Counted from the first letter of the stretch, positions 26,210 to 35,955 are shown. The stretch is 64,000 nt of DNA from Parasedimentitalea maritima (GCF_005771405.1 NZ_VAUA01000005.1:186001-250000); one strand, 5' to 3'. Program-made: numbers and translations. The notes: a model not told the origin generated them from the letters alone.

Positions 26210-26962
26210 CTATCCCAGTGTCGCCAGAGCCGGGAAGGTTTCCAGCAGCCACCACGAGAAGGTGGAAAACAGTCCCGTAACCAGCATCACGCCGACGAGC
26301 AACAAGAGACCGCCCATAATTTTCTCGATCAACCCCATGTGTCGCTTCATCTTGTTCATCAGCACCATTGATCGGCTGAGGAAGATCGCGGCGAGCAGGA
26401 ACGGCACACCTAGGCCGATGGCATAGATACCCAACAGGATCGTGCCACGCGCTACAGAGGCTTCAGACGCCGCCAGCGACAGAATTGCACCTAGTTGCGG
26501 ACCAATGCAGGGGGTCCAGCCAAATGCAAATGCCAAACCAAGCACATAGGCCCCGATGGCAGAACCGCTTGACTGGCCAGCCTCCATTCGCATTTCACGA
26601 TCTAGAATAGGGATCCGGAACACGGACAGAAAATGCAGACCAAATATGATCACAACCAGACCAGAAACCTGAGCAAAAAGTTCCTGATTTTGCAGCACAA
26701 AAGCGCCAAAGAAAGAGGCTGTGAAGCCCAATAACAGGAAGACAGTCGACAAACCCATTACAAAGAACAGTGCAGCAACAATAGCCTTGCGGCGGGCTGC
26801 GCCGGGATTTTGCATGTCGCCAATTGAAACGCCGCTCATATAAGCCAGATAAGGCGGTACAATGGGCAGCACACAGGGGGAAAGGAAGCTGATCAGTCCG
26901 CCGATCAGCGCCACAAGCATCGCAGGGATCAGCCCTGCGTCGATGATTTCTATACCAAACAT
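26210..26962 (-). CDS. ccdA: Cytochrome c biogenesis protein CcdA
   Basis: The 250-residue protein has six transmembrane helices and two conserved cysteine motifs, LSPCVLPIVPPYLAYMSG near residue 30 and GWTPCIGPQLGA near residue 150. These cysteines pass reducing power from thioredoxin in the cytoplasm to periplasmic partners for cytochrome c and other thiol proteins. The start ATG has a GGGAGAAAG site. It is followed by a terminator and is divergent from a tusA-like gene. Confidence 0.93.
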   Translation of the reverse strand: MFGIEIIDAGLIPAMLVALIGGLISFLSPCVLPIVPPYLAYMSGVSIGDMQNPGAARRKAIVAALFFVMGLSTVFLLLGFTASFFGAFVLQNQELFAQVSGLVVIIFGLHFLSVFRIPILDREMRMEAGQSSGSAIGAYVLGLAFAFGWTPCIGPQLGAILSLAASEASVARGTILLGIYAIGLGVPFLLAAIFLSRSMVLMNKMKRHMGLIEKIMGGLLLLVGVMLVTGLFSTFSWWLLETFPALATLG

Positions 26963-27055
26963 CTTTCTCCCTTAGCCCACCTGTTTACAAAGGTCACGAG
27001 GGCAGCTGGTCACATCCTTGTGGACAGGATGAATTATCCGTCATATCTGACAGTT

Positions 27056-27289
27056 ATGAACGAAATTTCGGAAACACTGGATGCCATAGGGCTATTGTGC
27101 CCCCTGCCCGTCCTTAAGGCCCGCAAACGGCTGAAACCCTTACCCATAGGCGCGGTACTACAACTGTTGTCCGACGATCCAGCTGCAGTGATCGATGTAC
27201 CTCATTTTTGCAATGAAACAGGTCACACTTTTCTTGGGATGAGCGACGCTGATGGCCATCAGGCCTATCTAATCCGCAAGGGCGCCTGA
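27056..27289 (+). CDS. TusA family sulfurtransferase-like protein
   Basis: This small protein, 77 residues from the ATG at 27056, has the TusA signature at its N-terminus: DAIGLLCPLPVLKAR with the sulfur-carrying Cys in the CPxP motif. TusA-like proteins pass persulfide sulfur to tRNA thiolation, molybdopterin or selenium pathways. In-frame starts at 27029 (ATG) and 27020 (GTG) would add nine or twelve residues; none has a clear Shine-Dalgarno sequence. It is divergent from ccdA across about 90 bp. The partner pathway is not evident. Confidence 0.85.
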   Translation: MNEISETLDAIGLLCPLPVLKARKRLKPLPIGAVLQLLSDDPAAVIDVPHFCNETGHTFLGMSDADGHQAYLIRKGA

Positions 27290-27401
27290 CCCTGAAAACA
27301 GCGTCTAAGCGAGCTGTGTTCTATGTGTACAAAGCGTACACCACCTGTGCACCAGCAGAATCCAGTATCTAAAGATCTTCAAAATTCTTTAGTCAGATGT
27401 A

Positions 27402-27431
27402 AGAAGCGCCGAGGCTAGCCCCGGCGCTTCT
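27402..27431 (-). terminator. Hairpin after rne
   Basis: AGAAGCGCCG at 27402-27411 pairs perfectly with CGGCGCTTCT at 27422-27431, just after the rne stop codon. The loop itself contains GGCTAGCC. The T-run on the minus strand is poor, so termination may be partial or processing-dependent. Confidence 0.65.
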
Positions 27432-27438
27432 AATTACA

Positions 27439-30400
27439 TCAGCTTCCCAACGACCACCAGCCGCGGCGCTTAGGCTTGGGGGGCTCCTCCGGTTCAGGAG
27501 CAACTTGTTCTGCTGCGACCAGGGCCGGTTCAGCCTCACGCTGGGTCTCAGCTGGTTCAGAAACAGGTTCTGCTTCAACTGGCTCAGTCACCTCAGGTTC
27601 AATCGCAGTTTCCTCTACAGCCAGTTCAGGCGTAACTGGTTCTTTGACTTCCTCAACAGGCTCAACAACAGATTCGGTGGTTGCTTGATCTTCTGAACTG
27701 GCAACAGGCTCGACCACTGGTTCTGCCTGATCAGTCGGTTCTGCAGCAACTACTATTTCCTCTGAAGCCTCAGGTGCCACCGACGATGATGTATCTACGT
27801 CGGCTGTCTCGGGCTCTGAAACCACCGGGGTAACTTGCTCAACATCGCTGCTTTCGACCTTAACTTCAGTCTCTGCCTGAGCCTCTGATGTAACAGTGTC
27901 CGGGCTTTCTGTAACTTCTGATTTGGCCTTACCACCGCGAGAGCGGGAACGAGACCGTGTGCGTTTGGCTGGCTTCTTCTCTTCGTCTGCTGCAGGTTCG
28001 ACCTCTGTCGCCCCATCATCAGCTTTCGTAGCCTCGTCGCCTTCGACCGGAGTTTTAGACTCTGCATCAGTAGTATCGGTATCCGACCCATTTTCAGCAG
28101 CATCGGATTTGCCCGAACGACGACGACGACGACGACGCTTACGCTTGGGTTTGACGTCCTCTTCAGAAGTTTCAGTCTCTTCAGCAGCGCCGGAGCTTTC
28201 AACGACCGTTTCTTCGTCATTGGTGGTTTCGGCCTCATCGGCATCCACCTGATCCATCAACGATGTGTCAACTGAAACCACTGGGGCTGCAGCAACCGGC
28301 ACCGCACGGGTGGCTGTTTTGAGTTTTTCCAGTGTAAAGTCAGGGCTCACCAAATGCGGGTCGCCTTCAATCCGGACCGACAATCCATAGCGTGCTTCGA
28401 TCTGGGCAATATGCTCGCGCTTTTGGTTCATCAAGAAGTTAGCAATGCTGACAGGGCAGCGCACCAGTACTTCGCGTGAGCGACCACGGGTGCCTTCTTC
28501 TTCGATCTGACGCAAAATGGTCAACGCCATGTTGTCATCTGAACGGATCAACCCAGTACCGTGGCACGATGGGCACGGCTGTGTTGTGGCCTCCAGCATG
28601 CCAGGGCGCAGACGCTGACGGCTCATCTCCATCAAGCCAAAGCCCGAGATTCGACCAATTTGAATACGCGCACGATCGGTTTTCAGCTTGTCTTTGATAC
28701 GCTTTTCAACAGCAGCGTTGTTCTTACGCTCGTCCATGTCGATGAAGTCGATGACGATCAGACCAGCAAGGTCACGCAGGCGCAACTGGCGCGCTACCTC
28801 TTCAGCAGCTTCAAGGTTGGTCTTGGTCGCAGTATCCTCGATCGAGCCTTCTTTGGTGGCCCGGCCTGAGTTCACATCGATGGCAACCAGTGCCTCGGTC
28901 ACGTCAATCACGATGTAGCCGCCAGATTTCAGCTGAACCGTCGGGTTGAACATGCCACCCAGATAGCTTTCCACCTGATAGCGGGCGAACAGCGGCAGGG
29001 TTTCGTTGTAACGTTTCACATTTTTGGCATGCGACGGCATGATCATTTTCATGAAGTCTTTGGCAATGCGATAGCCGCGTTCACCTTCAACAAACACTTC
29101 ATCGATCTCGCGGTTATAGAGATCTCGGATCGACCGTTTAATCAGGTCGCCCTCTTCATAGATCTTGGCAGGTGCGATAGATTTCAGTGTCAGCTCGCGG
29201 ATTTGCTCCCACAAGCGCTGCAAATATTCGTAGTCGCGCTTGATTTCAGCCTTGGTGCGTTTGGCACCTGCGGTGCGCACGATTAGGCCAGCGCCCTGAG
29301 GCACATCGATTTCGTGAGCGATTTCTTTCAGTTTTTTACGGTCAACAGCATTGGTAATTTTGCGTGAAATACCACCACCACGAGCAGTGTTGGGCATCAA
29401 TACGCAATAACGTCCAGCAAGAGACAGGTAGGTGGTCAGAGCCGCACCTTTGTTACCGCGTTCTTCTTTAACGACCTGCACAAGCAAGATCTGACGGACT
29501 TTGATGACTTCTTGAATTTTGTAACGACGTGGACGTGGCTTGCGACGCGGACGGATGTCTTCGCTGTCATCCTCTTCCGCAACAGATTCAATAGAACTGT
29601 CTTTGGAGGTCGCATCAGCGCGTTGTTCTTCGGCGTCTGGTTCATCGCTGCCTGGCTCTTTGGCTTCAACAGCCTTTTCCTCAGCAGGGTCGGCTTCTGT
29701 TGCAATGGCAACGGCTTCAGCAATGGCTTCAGCAACCGTCGTAGTTACTGTCTGTTCCTCTACGGCCTCATCCGATTTAACTGCGGTCTCTACAGCAACC
29801 TCTACTTCAGCAGGAGCAGAAGCTACTTCGGTAGGTTCCGCGCCCGCTGCAACGGCCTCAGCATCTGGATTGACCTCTTCTGCCGCACTTTCGGGCTGAT
29901 CATCAGCAGGCTCTTCCACAGGCGTTTCAGCAACAGTCTCCATTGGAGAGCTGCCTTCGCTTACGCCAAGTACATCTACGGCGCTGGCCTCGCCCTCATC
30001 ACTGAGGTCGATAGTCTCCATGCCCGAAATTTCGGGAGTGGCGGTCTCAACTTCTTTTGTTTCAACCGCATCCTTGGATTTGACACCTTCAGCCTTAGTA
30101 CGGCTGCGTGACCGCGAACGACGGGGCTTGGAAGGCTTGCTCTCTTCCTCGTCATCCTTGGCGCGCATTTGCTCAGCATAGGCGCGCTCTTCTTCCATCA
30201 GAGCTTCACGGTCGGCGACCGGAATTTGATAGTAGTCAGGATGTATTTCCGAGAACGCCAAAAAGCCATGGCGATTACCGCCATAGTCAACAAATGCCGC
30301 CTGCAGAGAGGGTTCAACCCGTGTTACTTTTGCTAGATAGATATTGCCAGCAAGCTGGCGTCTATTTTCAGATTCAAAGTCGAACTCCTCAACTTTGTTT

Positions 30401-30465
30401 CCGTCGACCACCACGACGCGGGTCTCTTCCGCGTGGGTGGCATCAATAAGCATCTTCTTTGCCAT
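27439..30465 (-). CDS. rne: Ribonuclease E/G family endoribonuclease
   Basis: This is RNase E, 1008 residues from the ATG at 30465, which has an AAGGAAAC ribosome binding site; the longer frame to 30483 has none. The S1 RNA-binding domain occupies residues 35-95 and resumes after about 315. A roughly 210-residue Ala/Glu-rich insert splits it (residues about 103-312). The catalytic core has VDVNSGRATKEGS and IVIDFIDMDERKN, and the Zn-link cysteines are in CPSCHGTG. A long, disordered C-terminal tail with basic patches, KPKRKRRRRRRRSGK, would scaffold a degradosome. It acts in mRNA decay and rRNA/tRNA processing. Codon and composition repeats reflect the tail and are not frameshifts. Confidence 0.96.
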   Translation of the reverse strand: MAKKMLIDATHAEETRVVVVDGNKVEEFDFESENRRQLAGNIYLAKVTRVEPSLQAAFVDYGGNRHGFLAFSEIHPDYYQIPVADREALMEEERAYAEQMRAKDDEEESKPSKPRRSRSRSRTKAEGVKSKDAVETKEVETATPEISGMETIDLSDEGEASAVDVLGVSEGSSPMETVAETPVEEPADDQPESAAEEVNPDAEAVAAGAEPTEVASAPAEVEVAVETAVKSDEAVEEQTVTTTVAEAIAEAVAIATEADPAEEKAVEAKEPGSDEPDAEEQRADATSKDSSIESVAEEDDSEDIRPRRKPRPRRYKIQEVIKVRQILLVQVVKEERGNKGAALTTYLSLAGRYCVLMPNTARGGGISRKITNAVDRKKLKEIAHEIDVPQGAGLIVRTAGAKRTKAEIKRDYEYLQRLWEQIRELTLKSIAPAKIYEEGDLIKRSIRDLYNREIDEVFVEGERGYRIAKDFMKMIMPSHAKNVKRYNETLPLFARYQVESYLGGMFNPTVQLKSGGYIVIDVTEALVAIDVNSGRATKEGSIEDTATKTNLEAAEEVARQLRLRDLAGLIVIDFIDMDERKNNAAVEKRIKDKLKTDRARIQIGRISGFGLMEMSRQRLRPGMLEATTQPCPSCHGTGLIRSDDNMALTILRQIEEEGTRGRSREVLVRCPVSIANFLMNQKREHIAQIEARYGLSVRIEGDPHLVSPDFTLEKLKTATRAVPVAAAPVVSVDTSLMDQVDADEAETTNDEETVVESSGAAEETETSEEDVKPKRKRRRRRRRSGKSDAAENGSDTDTTDAESKTPVEGDEATKADDGATEVEPAADEEKKPAKRTRSRSRSRGGKAKSEVTESPDTVTSEAQAETEVKVESSDVEQVTPVVSEPETADVDTSSSVAPEASEEIVVAAEPTDQAEPVVEPVASSEDQATTESVVEPVEEVKEPVTPELAVEETAIEPEVTEPVEAEPVSEPAETQREAEPALVAAEQVAPEPEEPPKPKRRGWWSLGS

Positions 30466-31027
30466 GTTTCCTTGGTGCACCATGCCTGCGCGCGCAGGCT
30501 CCGGCCGTTGCCGGGGGGAGCTGCGCGTTTTGGGTGGTGTCTTGTCAGGGCGATATTAGACGGCGCGCGACAGGACATGGTCGCGGAAAATGTTCCCGTC
30601 GGTCCTGTCTCTGTGCTCAGTTTGTGCGCGCGCGTCATCGCGGTTCTTCTCCGACAGGTGGGGGTATCCCGAACCCTGCCCATTTCTGCCTACCCCGAAA
30701 TCGGCCCGGTGCAGGCGCTAAACTACCCCGGGATCCGGGGCTAATCGATCTGCCTGTGCCTTCTCGGGTCATGCCGGACAAAAACACAGAGCAGCGAAAC
30801 TCATCTGAACGGAAGACGCCCACATTGGCGTCAGTCCCGTTTCACCAGCATAAGGCCTGTGGATAGGTAATGACAATGGGCATCTTTATCAGTCCCAACG
30901 TAAATCGTCTTACAGGGCAAACAATTCAGCCTAAAGGTTAAGAGTACGATAGCTTTTAGGCTTTTTCACTCTCCACTCACCGCAGTGAGGCGCGCCGAAC
31001 ACTGCTGCCCCCTGTGGATAAATTCAT
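30466..31027. promoter_or_regulatory. rne 5' leader and intergenic region before dctD
   Basis: Immediately upstream of rne are two hairpins in the predicted mRNA leader: the self-complementary GCCTGCGCGCGCAGGC at 30484-30499 and CCGGC/GCCGG at 30501-30514. RNase E autoregulates through its leader in other bacteria, so these are plausible targets. A plus-strand terminator-like hairpin at 30928 is listed separately. No protein gene is supported here; the plus-strand open frame ending at 30866 has no ribosome binding site or family match. Confidence 0.5.
30928..30967 (+). terminator. Orphan plus-strand terminator-like hairpin
   Basis: AGCCTAAA at 30928-30935 pairs with TTTAGGCT at 30955-30962, and four further Ts and a C follow. 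On the plus strand this is a good terminator, but both flanking genes run on the minus strand. It may end an unannotated small RNA or tiny ORF lying upstream. Confidence 0.5.
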
Positions 31028-32362
31028 TCAAAGGTAGTCAGATCGCTGTAGACCATACTTAGCCATCTTTTCGTTCAATGTTCGCCGCGGCAAACATAAC
31101 TCCTCCATCACCGAAGCGATTGATCCCTTGTGCCGACGCATGGTGTTATCAATGAGCATACGTTCAAAGGCTTCGACATATTCCTTGAGCGGCTTACCTT
31201 CTGTGGTCATCACCGGCTGCATTTCTTCATGATCTGACATCAAAAGAGAGGCAATCGTTCCAGAGCCGCGTCGCGCCTGCAGCACCGCCCGCTCAGCAAT
31301 GTTGATCAGTTGGCGCACATTGCCAGGCCATGGCGCCTGCAACAATTGCGCAGCCTCTTGGGCTGAAACCTGTGGCGCGTCACAGCCGTATTCCTCAGCG
31401 AACTGTTCGGACAAACGTGTAAATAGCGCTAAGATGTCCTCGCCACGCTGTCGCAAGGGCGGCACGGTAACCCGCAGTGCGGCCAAACGGTAAAACAGGT
31501 CTGAACGCAGTGCGTCTTCACAGGTCTTGCCAGCTTCTTGCAGATTCGAAATCGCTACAATACGTGTCTCGCTTGGGGTGCCTTGCTCATTGATCACCCC
31601 CAACAGCTTGGCCTGTAGTGTTTCAGTCAGGGCATCGATATCTTCAAGCACAAGGGTACCGCCACGCGCTTCCTCGATTGCGGGTAGTTGCGCATCTTCG
31701 GGCATCATCGGCCCAAACAGCCGCCGAGACAAAGCGTCTTCCTCTAGTGCAGCACAGCTGACCAGTACAAATTTCTTACCTGCCCGGCTTCCCACCGCGT
31801 GCAGCGCATGGGCCACCAAGGTCTTGCCAGTTCCGGTTTCACCGTCAACCAGCACATGCCCATCGGCTTGGCCAAGATCCAGAATGTCCTCTTTCAGACG
31901 CTCCATGACCGGGCTTGCACCGATTAATTTCTTCATGATTTGAGTGCCATCGGACAGTTCGCGTCGCAAGACCCGGTTGTCCAACACCAAACGCCGTGCG
32001 CCAGTCGCACGCTTGGCCAATTCTGACATACGGTCAGGATTAAAAGGTTTTTCAAGAAAATCAAAGGCTCCGACCCGCATTGCTTCAACCGCCATGGGTA
32101 CATCACCGTGACCGGTGATCATAATCACCGGCAGAGCACTGTCACTGCCCATCAGTTTTTTTAGAAACTGCATTCCATCCATGCCGGGCATCTTAATATC
32201 GGAAATCACAATGCCAGGATAATCTGCGCCCAGAACCTTCAATGCGTCTTCGGCACTGGCAAAAGTTTCAGTATCATAGCCCGACAGCGCCAACCATTGG
32301 CTGATCGATTGACGCATATCCTGCTCATCATCAACAATCGCAATTTTCATAGCCTGTGCCAT
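31028..32362 (-). CDS. dctD: DctD-like response regulator lacking the sigma54 GAFTGA loop
   Basis: The 444-residue protein has a receiver domain with Asp55, an AAA+ domain from about residue 145, and a C-terminal Fis-type helix-turn-helix ending PRRTLNEKMAKYGL. Walker A is GETGTGKT at residues 174-181. Where sigma54 activators carry GAFTGA, this protein reads LFGPMMPEDAQLPAIEEARG, so the sigma54-contacting loop is missing, and Walker B is LVLED rather than FLDE. It is paired with a DctB-like kinase 30 bp upstream. Regulation of C4-dicarboxylate uptake is the family role. The missing loop suggests sigma54-independent activation, as known for NtrC of Rhodobacter capsulatus. The start at 32362 has a GAGAGG site. 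Confidence 0.88.
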   Translation of the reverse strand: MAQAMKIAIVDDEQDMRQSISQWLALSGYDTETFASAEDALKVLGADYPGIVISDIKMPGMDGMQFLKKLMGSDSALPVIMITGHGDVPMAVEAMRVGAFDFLEKPFNPDRMSELAKRATGARRLVLDNRVLRRELSDGTQIMKKLIGASPVMERLKEDILDLGQADGHVLVDGETGTGKTLVAHALHAVGSRAGKKFVLVSCAALEEDALSRRLFGPMMPEDAQLPAIEEARGGTLVLEDIDALTETLQAKLLGVINEQGTPSETRIVAISNLQEAGKTCEDALRSDLFYRLAALRVTVPPLRQRGEDILALFTRLSEQFAEEYGCDAPQVSAQEAAQLLQAPWPGNVRQLINIAERAVLQARRGSGTIASLLMSDHEEMQPVMTTEGKPLKEYVEAFERMLIDNTMRRHKGSIASVMEELCLPRRTLNEKMAKYGLQRSDYL

Positions 32363-32392
32363 ATAGCATCCTCTCTCAAATACACGCCGCGC

Positions 32393-34165
32393 TTATTCAG
32401 CGGCTTCAATCCCATCCACCAGGATTGGCAACTGCATTTCAAACACCGCACCGCCATTTTCACCGTTGCGAGCCGTCAGCCGTCCCCCTAGGTCGTTTAC
32501 GATACCGGATGAGATAGCAAGCCCAAGTCCGACCCCGTCTCCAGGCTGCTTGGTGGTATAGAAGGGTTCAAATAGTTCCCCAAAATCCTTGATACCCACA
32601 CCGTTGTCACGCACCGCAAGAATGGCAGTTTCACCTGCTGCCAAAATGATTTCGACTTCAGGATCTGTTACTGATTTGGTGGCATCTAGGGCATTTCGCA
32701 AGAGGTTCACCATAACCTGCTCGATACGCATTCTATCGCCCATCACAAAAACCGGATCATCAGGTAAAACGCGGGCAATTCTGACATGTCGCTGGCGCAA
32801 CTGGGGTTCCATCATTGACAGGCTAGAAGCCAGTGCATCGCCCATGTTTACAGGGCTAAAGCTATCGCCTCCCTTGCGCGCGTACGATTTCAGCTGGCGG
32901 GTAATCGCGCCCATTCGTTCAATCAGGTCATCAATGCGTCCAAAGGACACCAATGCCTCTTCCGGCCGATTGCGACCAAGTAGCAACCGCGCCCCGGCAA
33001 GATACGTTTTCATTGCTGCCAATGGCTGATTCAATTCATGGCTCACAGCCGCGGACATTTCCCCCAGTGCGGCAAGTTTTGAACTTTGGGCGAGGCTTTG
33101 TTCTGCCACTTCCAGCGTTTTTTGCACCCGCTCCCGCTCGGCGACTTCCCGCCTCAGTCTGGCATTCAATACGCGAAGCTCCGCCGACTCCCGCTGGAAT
33201 AGCGCCATGCGCAGCGCTGTTTTGCGACTTAAAGCATAAAACGCCAGCGCAAGAAGAATAGCGAATCCCATGATTTCAAGAGCAAGAACCGTGTTGACCC
33301 GCTCACGAACAGAAACATAAGTGGTATAAGATGTCATCCGCCAGCCACGAAAAGGAATGCGGTTTGCCATGCGCATCACCGCCTCACCCTGTAAGTAGGT
33401 ATCAGCCGATAACGCTGTCCAATCTGCGGTGGCCCGGATTGCGCGCTGGATTGCCCCCTGCGGTGTTTGCTGCCTAAGAGCGTCTTCCTCACTCAACCCA
33501 CGCCAACGGGATTCTGTTGCCAGCACGATTGTTCCAGTACTGTCGGTCACCATTACGGCATCGGAGATACCAGCCCAAGCCTGTTCGAATTTCTGCAGGT
33601 CGACCTCAACAACAATGCCCCCCAACACGTCTGAAGTATCTTCCAGACGGCGTGAATAGCTGAAGCGGTATCCACCCGCCTCACGCTCGATTACCGTGAA
33701 CACAGTCGCATTGGAACGTATCGCATCGACAAAATATGGGGCGTTGCGATGCAGTTCACCCAGTCGATTGCGATCAGTGGCCGCTACGGTTCGCCCATCA
33801 TGAGCAAGGAGCATAATGGAAGCCGCGCCAATTTCATCGACAAATGAAATCAGGCGTTGGGTCGACAAAGAAAAATCGCTGGACTGCAACGCTGAAATCA
33901 ACGTCTGATCGCGCGCCAACAACTGTGGCACGATGGCGTTCTGGCGCAATTCGCTCAACAGATTGCCGGAATAAAGTGCGAGCCGAAGTTCAGCTCGGTT
34001 TTGGGTGCTCTGCGTGAACCGGTTGGTCAACAGGCGATTGGTTTGCCAGACTGTAACTGCAACCACTGCCAACAAAACAACCAATCCCAAACGCACCTTC
34101 CAGGAGAACGTTTTGGACGGCTTGGCGAGCGTTGTCTGTGGGGAGGTGTCATGCGGGGCGATCAT
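32393..34165 (-). CDS. dctB: DctB-like sensor histidine kinase
   Basis: The 590-residue membrane kinase has a transmembrane helix at residues 26-45, a periplasmic double-Cache-like sensor region, a second membrane helix at about 295-312, a coiled-coil linker, and a HisKA/HATPase core. The phosphorylated His lies in AAVSHELNQPLAAMKTYL, and the ATP-binding motifs are MVNLLRNALDATK, RDNGVGIKD and GVGLGLAISSGIV. It should sense a C4-dicarboxylate or related acid and phosphorylate the DctD-like regulator downstream. No dctPQM transporter is in the window, so the transported substrate cannot be confirmed. Confidence 0.92.
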   Translation of the reverse strand: MIAPHDTSPQTTLAKPSKTFSWKVRLGLVVLLAVVAVTVWQTNRLLTNRFTQSTQNRAELRLALYSGNLLSELRQNAIVPQLLARDQTLISALQSSDFSLSTQRLISFVDEIGAASIMLLAHDGRTVAATDRNRLGELHRNAPYFVDAIRSNATVFTVIEREAGGYRFSYSRRLEDTSDVLGGIVVEVDLQKFEQAWAGISDAVMVTDSTGTIVLATESRWRGLSEEDALRQQTPQGAIQRAIRATADWTALSADTYLQGEAVMRMANRIPFRGWRMTSYTTYVSVRERVNTVLALEIMGFAILLALAFYALSRKTALRMALFQRESAELRVLNARLRREVAERERVQKTLEVAEQSLAQSSKLAALGEMSAAVSHELNQPLAAMKTYLAGARLLLGRNRPEEALVSFGRIDDLIERMGAITRQLKSYARKGGDSFSPVNMGDALASSLSMMEPQLRQRHVRIARVLPDDPVFVMGDRMRIEQVMVNLLRNALDATKSVTDPEVEIILAAGETAILAVRDNGVGIKDFGELFEPFYTTKQPGDGVGLGLAISSGIVNDLGGRLTARNGENGGAVFEMQLPILVDGIEAAE

Positions 34166-34201
34166 AGCTCAAATCTACGCTCGCCGCCCCGGCACCACAA
34201 G

Positions 34202-34870
34202 TCACGCTGTAGCGACAATACCCATCAATGCGCGGAACACTGCCACCCCGTCGGTGCCGCCGTGGCCTTCATCCGCTGCCCGTTCAGGGTGAGGCATCAT
34301 GCCCAGCACCCTACGGTTTTCCGACAAAATTCCCGCGATATCCGCAATAGAACCATTGGGATTGTCAGCGTAGGTAAAGGCAACCCGGTCCTGATCCTGC
34401 AACTGGGCCACAGTGTCAGCATCTGCAAAGTAATTGCCGTCGTGGTGGGCGATCGGAATGCCGATCACATCGCCAGCATTATACCCTTCGGTAAAGACAC
34501 TGTCAGAGGTTGCTACTTTCAGATCAACCGTACGGCAGATGTATTTCAACCCGGCATTGCGGAGCAAGGCGCCGGGCAGAACGCCTGTTTCAGTTAGCAC
34601 CTGAAACCCATTGCAAACGCCAAGAGCATAGCCGCCACGGTTGGCATGTTCGACAACGGCCTTGCAAATCGGTGATTGCGCCGCGATGGCACCACAGCGC
34701 AGGTAGTCACCATAGGAGAACCCGCCGGGGACACCAACAATGTCAACGCCTTCAGGCAATGCACTGTCTTTGTGCCAAACCATTGAGACGTCAAATCCCG
34801 CTTTTTCAAATGCTACCGCCAGATCGCGATCACAGTTTGATCCCGGAAAAACAACAACCGCCGCCTTCAT
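34202..34870 (-). CDS. purQ: Phosphoribosylformylglycinamidine synthase subunit PurQ
   Basis: The 222-residue protein is the glutaminase subunit of FGAM synthase, which converts FGAR to FGAM in de novo purine synthesis. The class I amidotransferase nucleophile is in GVCNGFQVL, and the catalytic His-Glu are in GMMPHPERA. The ATG at 34870 begins the family start [16 protein letters not shown] and overlaps the purS stop by one base. The short Pur complex needs PurL, which is not in the window. Confidence 0.96.
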   Translation of the reverse strand: MKAAVVVFPGSNCDRDLAVAFEKAGFDVSMVWHKDSALPEGVDIVGVPGGFSYGDYLRCGAIAAQSPICKAVVEHANRGGYALGVCNGFQVLTETGVLPGALLRNAGLKYICRTVDLKVATSDSVFTEGYNAGDVIGIPIAHHDGNYFADADTVAQLQDQDRVAFTYADNPNGSIADIAGILSENRRVLGMMPHPERAADEGHGGTDGVAVFRALMGIVATA

Positions 34871-35100
34871 CACAGCATCTCGATGCTGTAGGATTCGATC
34901 ACTGTATTGGCGAGCAGCTTTTCGCACATTTCAGTTACATCTGCTTCGCTGGAGCCTTCGGCTAGGGTCAGATCGATCACCTTGCCCTGGCGGACACCTT
35001 CAACCTTATCAAAGCCCATCGCCCCAAGGGCGTGGCGCACAGCCTCACCCTGTGGATCCAGAACCCCATTCTTCAGCATCACATGCACCCGTGCCTTCAT
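34870..35100 (-). CDS. purS: Phosphoribosylformylglycinamidine synthase subunit PurS
   Basis: The 76-residue protein is the PurS subunit that bridges PurQ and PurL. Length and sequence, [20 protein letters not shown] at the start and ending YSIEML, fit the family. Its stop shares one base with the purQ start (TGATG). It lies 93 bp after purC in the same direction, as in many Rhodobacterales. Confidence 0.95.
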   Translation of the reverse strand: MKARVHVMLKNGVLDPQGEAVRHALGAMGFDKVEGVRQGKVIDLTLAEGSSEADVTEMCEKLLANTVIESYSIEML

Positions 35101-35193
35101 TGCGTCGTTCCTCGATTGCGGTGTTTAAGAACCCCTCAGGGCTCTTTTTGCTAAAACATCAATAGTTCAACGCCCGCTTGGGGCGCTGAGGAC

Positions 35194-35955
35194 TCAGTTA
35201 ACCAGTGTTGGTTTGCCCATAGTCGGAGGAGTGTTGGGCATGACGCCCAGTCTCCGCGCGACTTCTGAATAGGCATCGGTAAGGCTCCCCAAGTCGCGGC
35301 GGAACACATCTTTGTCCAGCTTGCGCCCGGTTTCGATGTCCCACAGTCTGCAACTGTCAGGGCTAATCTCGTCGGCCAAAACCAAACGCTGGAAATCACC
35401 ATCGTAGACGCGACCAAATTCGATCTTGAAATCGATCAACCGGATCCCAACTGCCAGCATGACGCCTGACATAAAATCGTTCACCCGGAGCGTAAGGCTC
35501 AGGATGTCTTCCATGTCCTGCTGACTGGCCCAGCCAAACGCAGCTATGTGTTCTTCGCTGACCAGTGGATCTCCTAAAGCATCATCCTTCAGGCAATACT
35601 CGACGATTGGCCGCGGCAGTTGAGTACCTTCATCAATGCCAAGTCGCTTGGACATAGAGCCTGCGGCATAGTTGCGCACGATGACTTCAAGCGGCACAAT
35701 TTCGCAGCTGCGCACCAGTTGTTCGCGCATGTTCAGACGCTTCAGAAAGTGTGTTGGAACACCAATCTGGCCAAGGCCCACCATGAAGTATTCGCTCAGA
35801 AGGTTATTCAGAACCCCCTTGCCTTCAATGACGTCCTTTTTCTCAGCGTTAAAGGCTGTGGCATCGTCCTTGAAATACTGCACAATTGTGCCTGGTTCCG
35901 GACCTTCAAACAAAGTTTTGGCTTTGCCTTCGTAGATTTTCTTGCGACGCGCCAT
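35194..35955 (-). CDS. purC: SAICAR synthetase
   Basis: The 253-residue protein is phosphoribosylaminoimidazole-succinocarboxamide synthase, acting after PurM and PurE/K. The start at 35955 is supported by the family opening [18 protein letters not shown] and an AAGG site; the longer frame to 36084 is unsupported. Signature segments are [20 protein letters not shown] and [16 protein letters not shown]. It is the first of purC-purS-purQ. Confidence 0.97.
   Translation of the reverse strand: MARRKKIYEGKAKTLFEGPEPGTIVQYFKDDATAFNAEKKDVIEGKGVLNNLLSEYFMVGLGQIGVPTHFLKRLNMREQLVRSCEIVPLEVIVRNYAAGSMSKRLGIDEGTQLPRPIVEYCLKDDALGDPLVSEEHIAAFGWASQQDMEDILSLTLRVNDFMSGVMLAVGIRLIDFKIEFGRVYDGDFQRLVLADEISPDSCRLWDIETGRKLDKDVFRRDLGSLTDAYSEVARRLGVMPNTPPTMGKPTLVN

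Noticed and set aside
27476-30111. Several plus-strand frames of 60-199 residues across rne
   Set aside because: They are shadows caused by the low-complexity Glu/Ala/Val and Arg/Ser stretches of RNase E; their translations are Ser-, Phe- or Arg-rich and unrelated to any family.
30459-30866. Plus-strand frame of 135 codons in the rne leader region
   Set aside because: Its first part overlaps the start of rne and the leader hairpins, it lacks a ribosome binding site, and its composition is that of GC-rich non-coding DNA.
31660-31740. Suspected frameshift explaining the missing GAFTGA in the DctD-like protein
   Set aside because: The reading frame continues without interruption into a clear Walker B region and HTH, and no shifted frame restores GAFTGA, so a true deletion is more likely.
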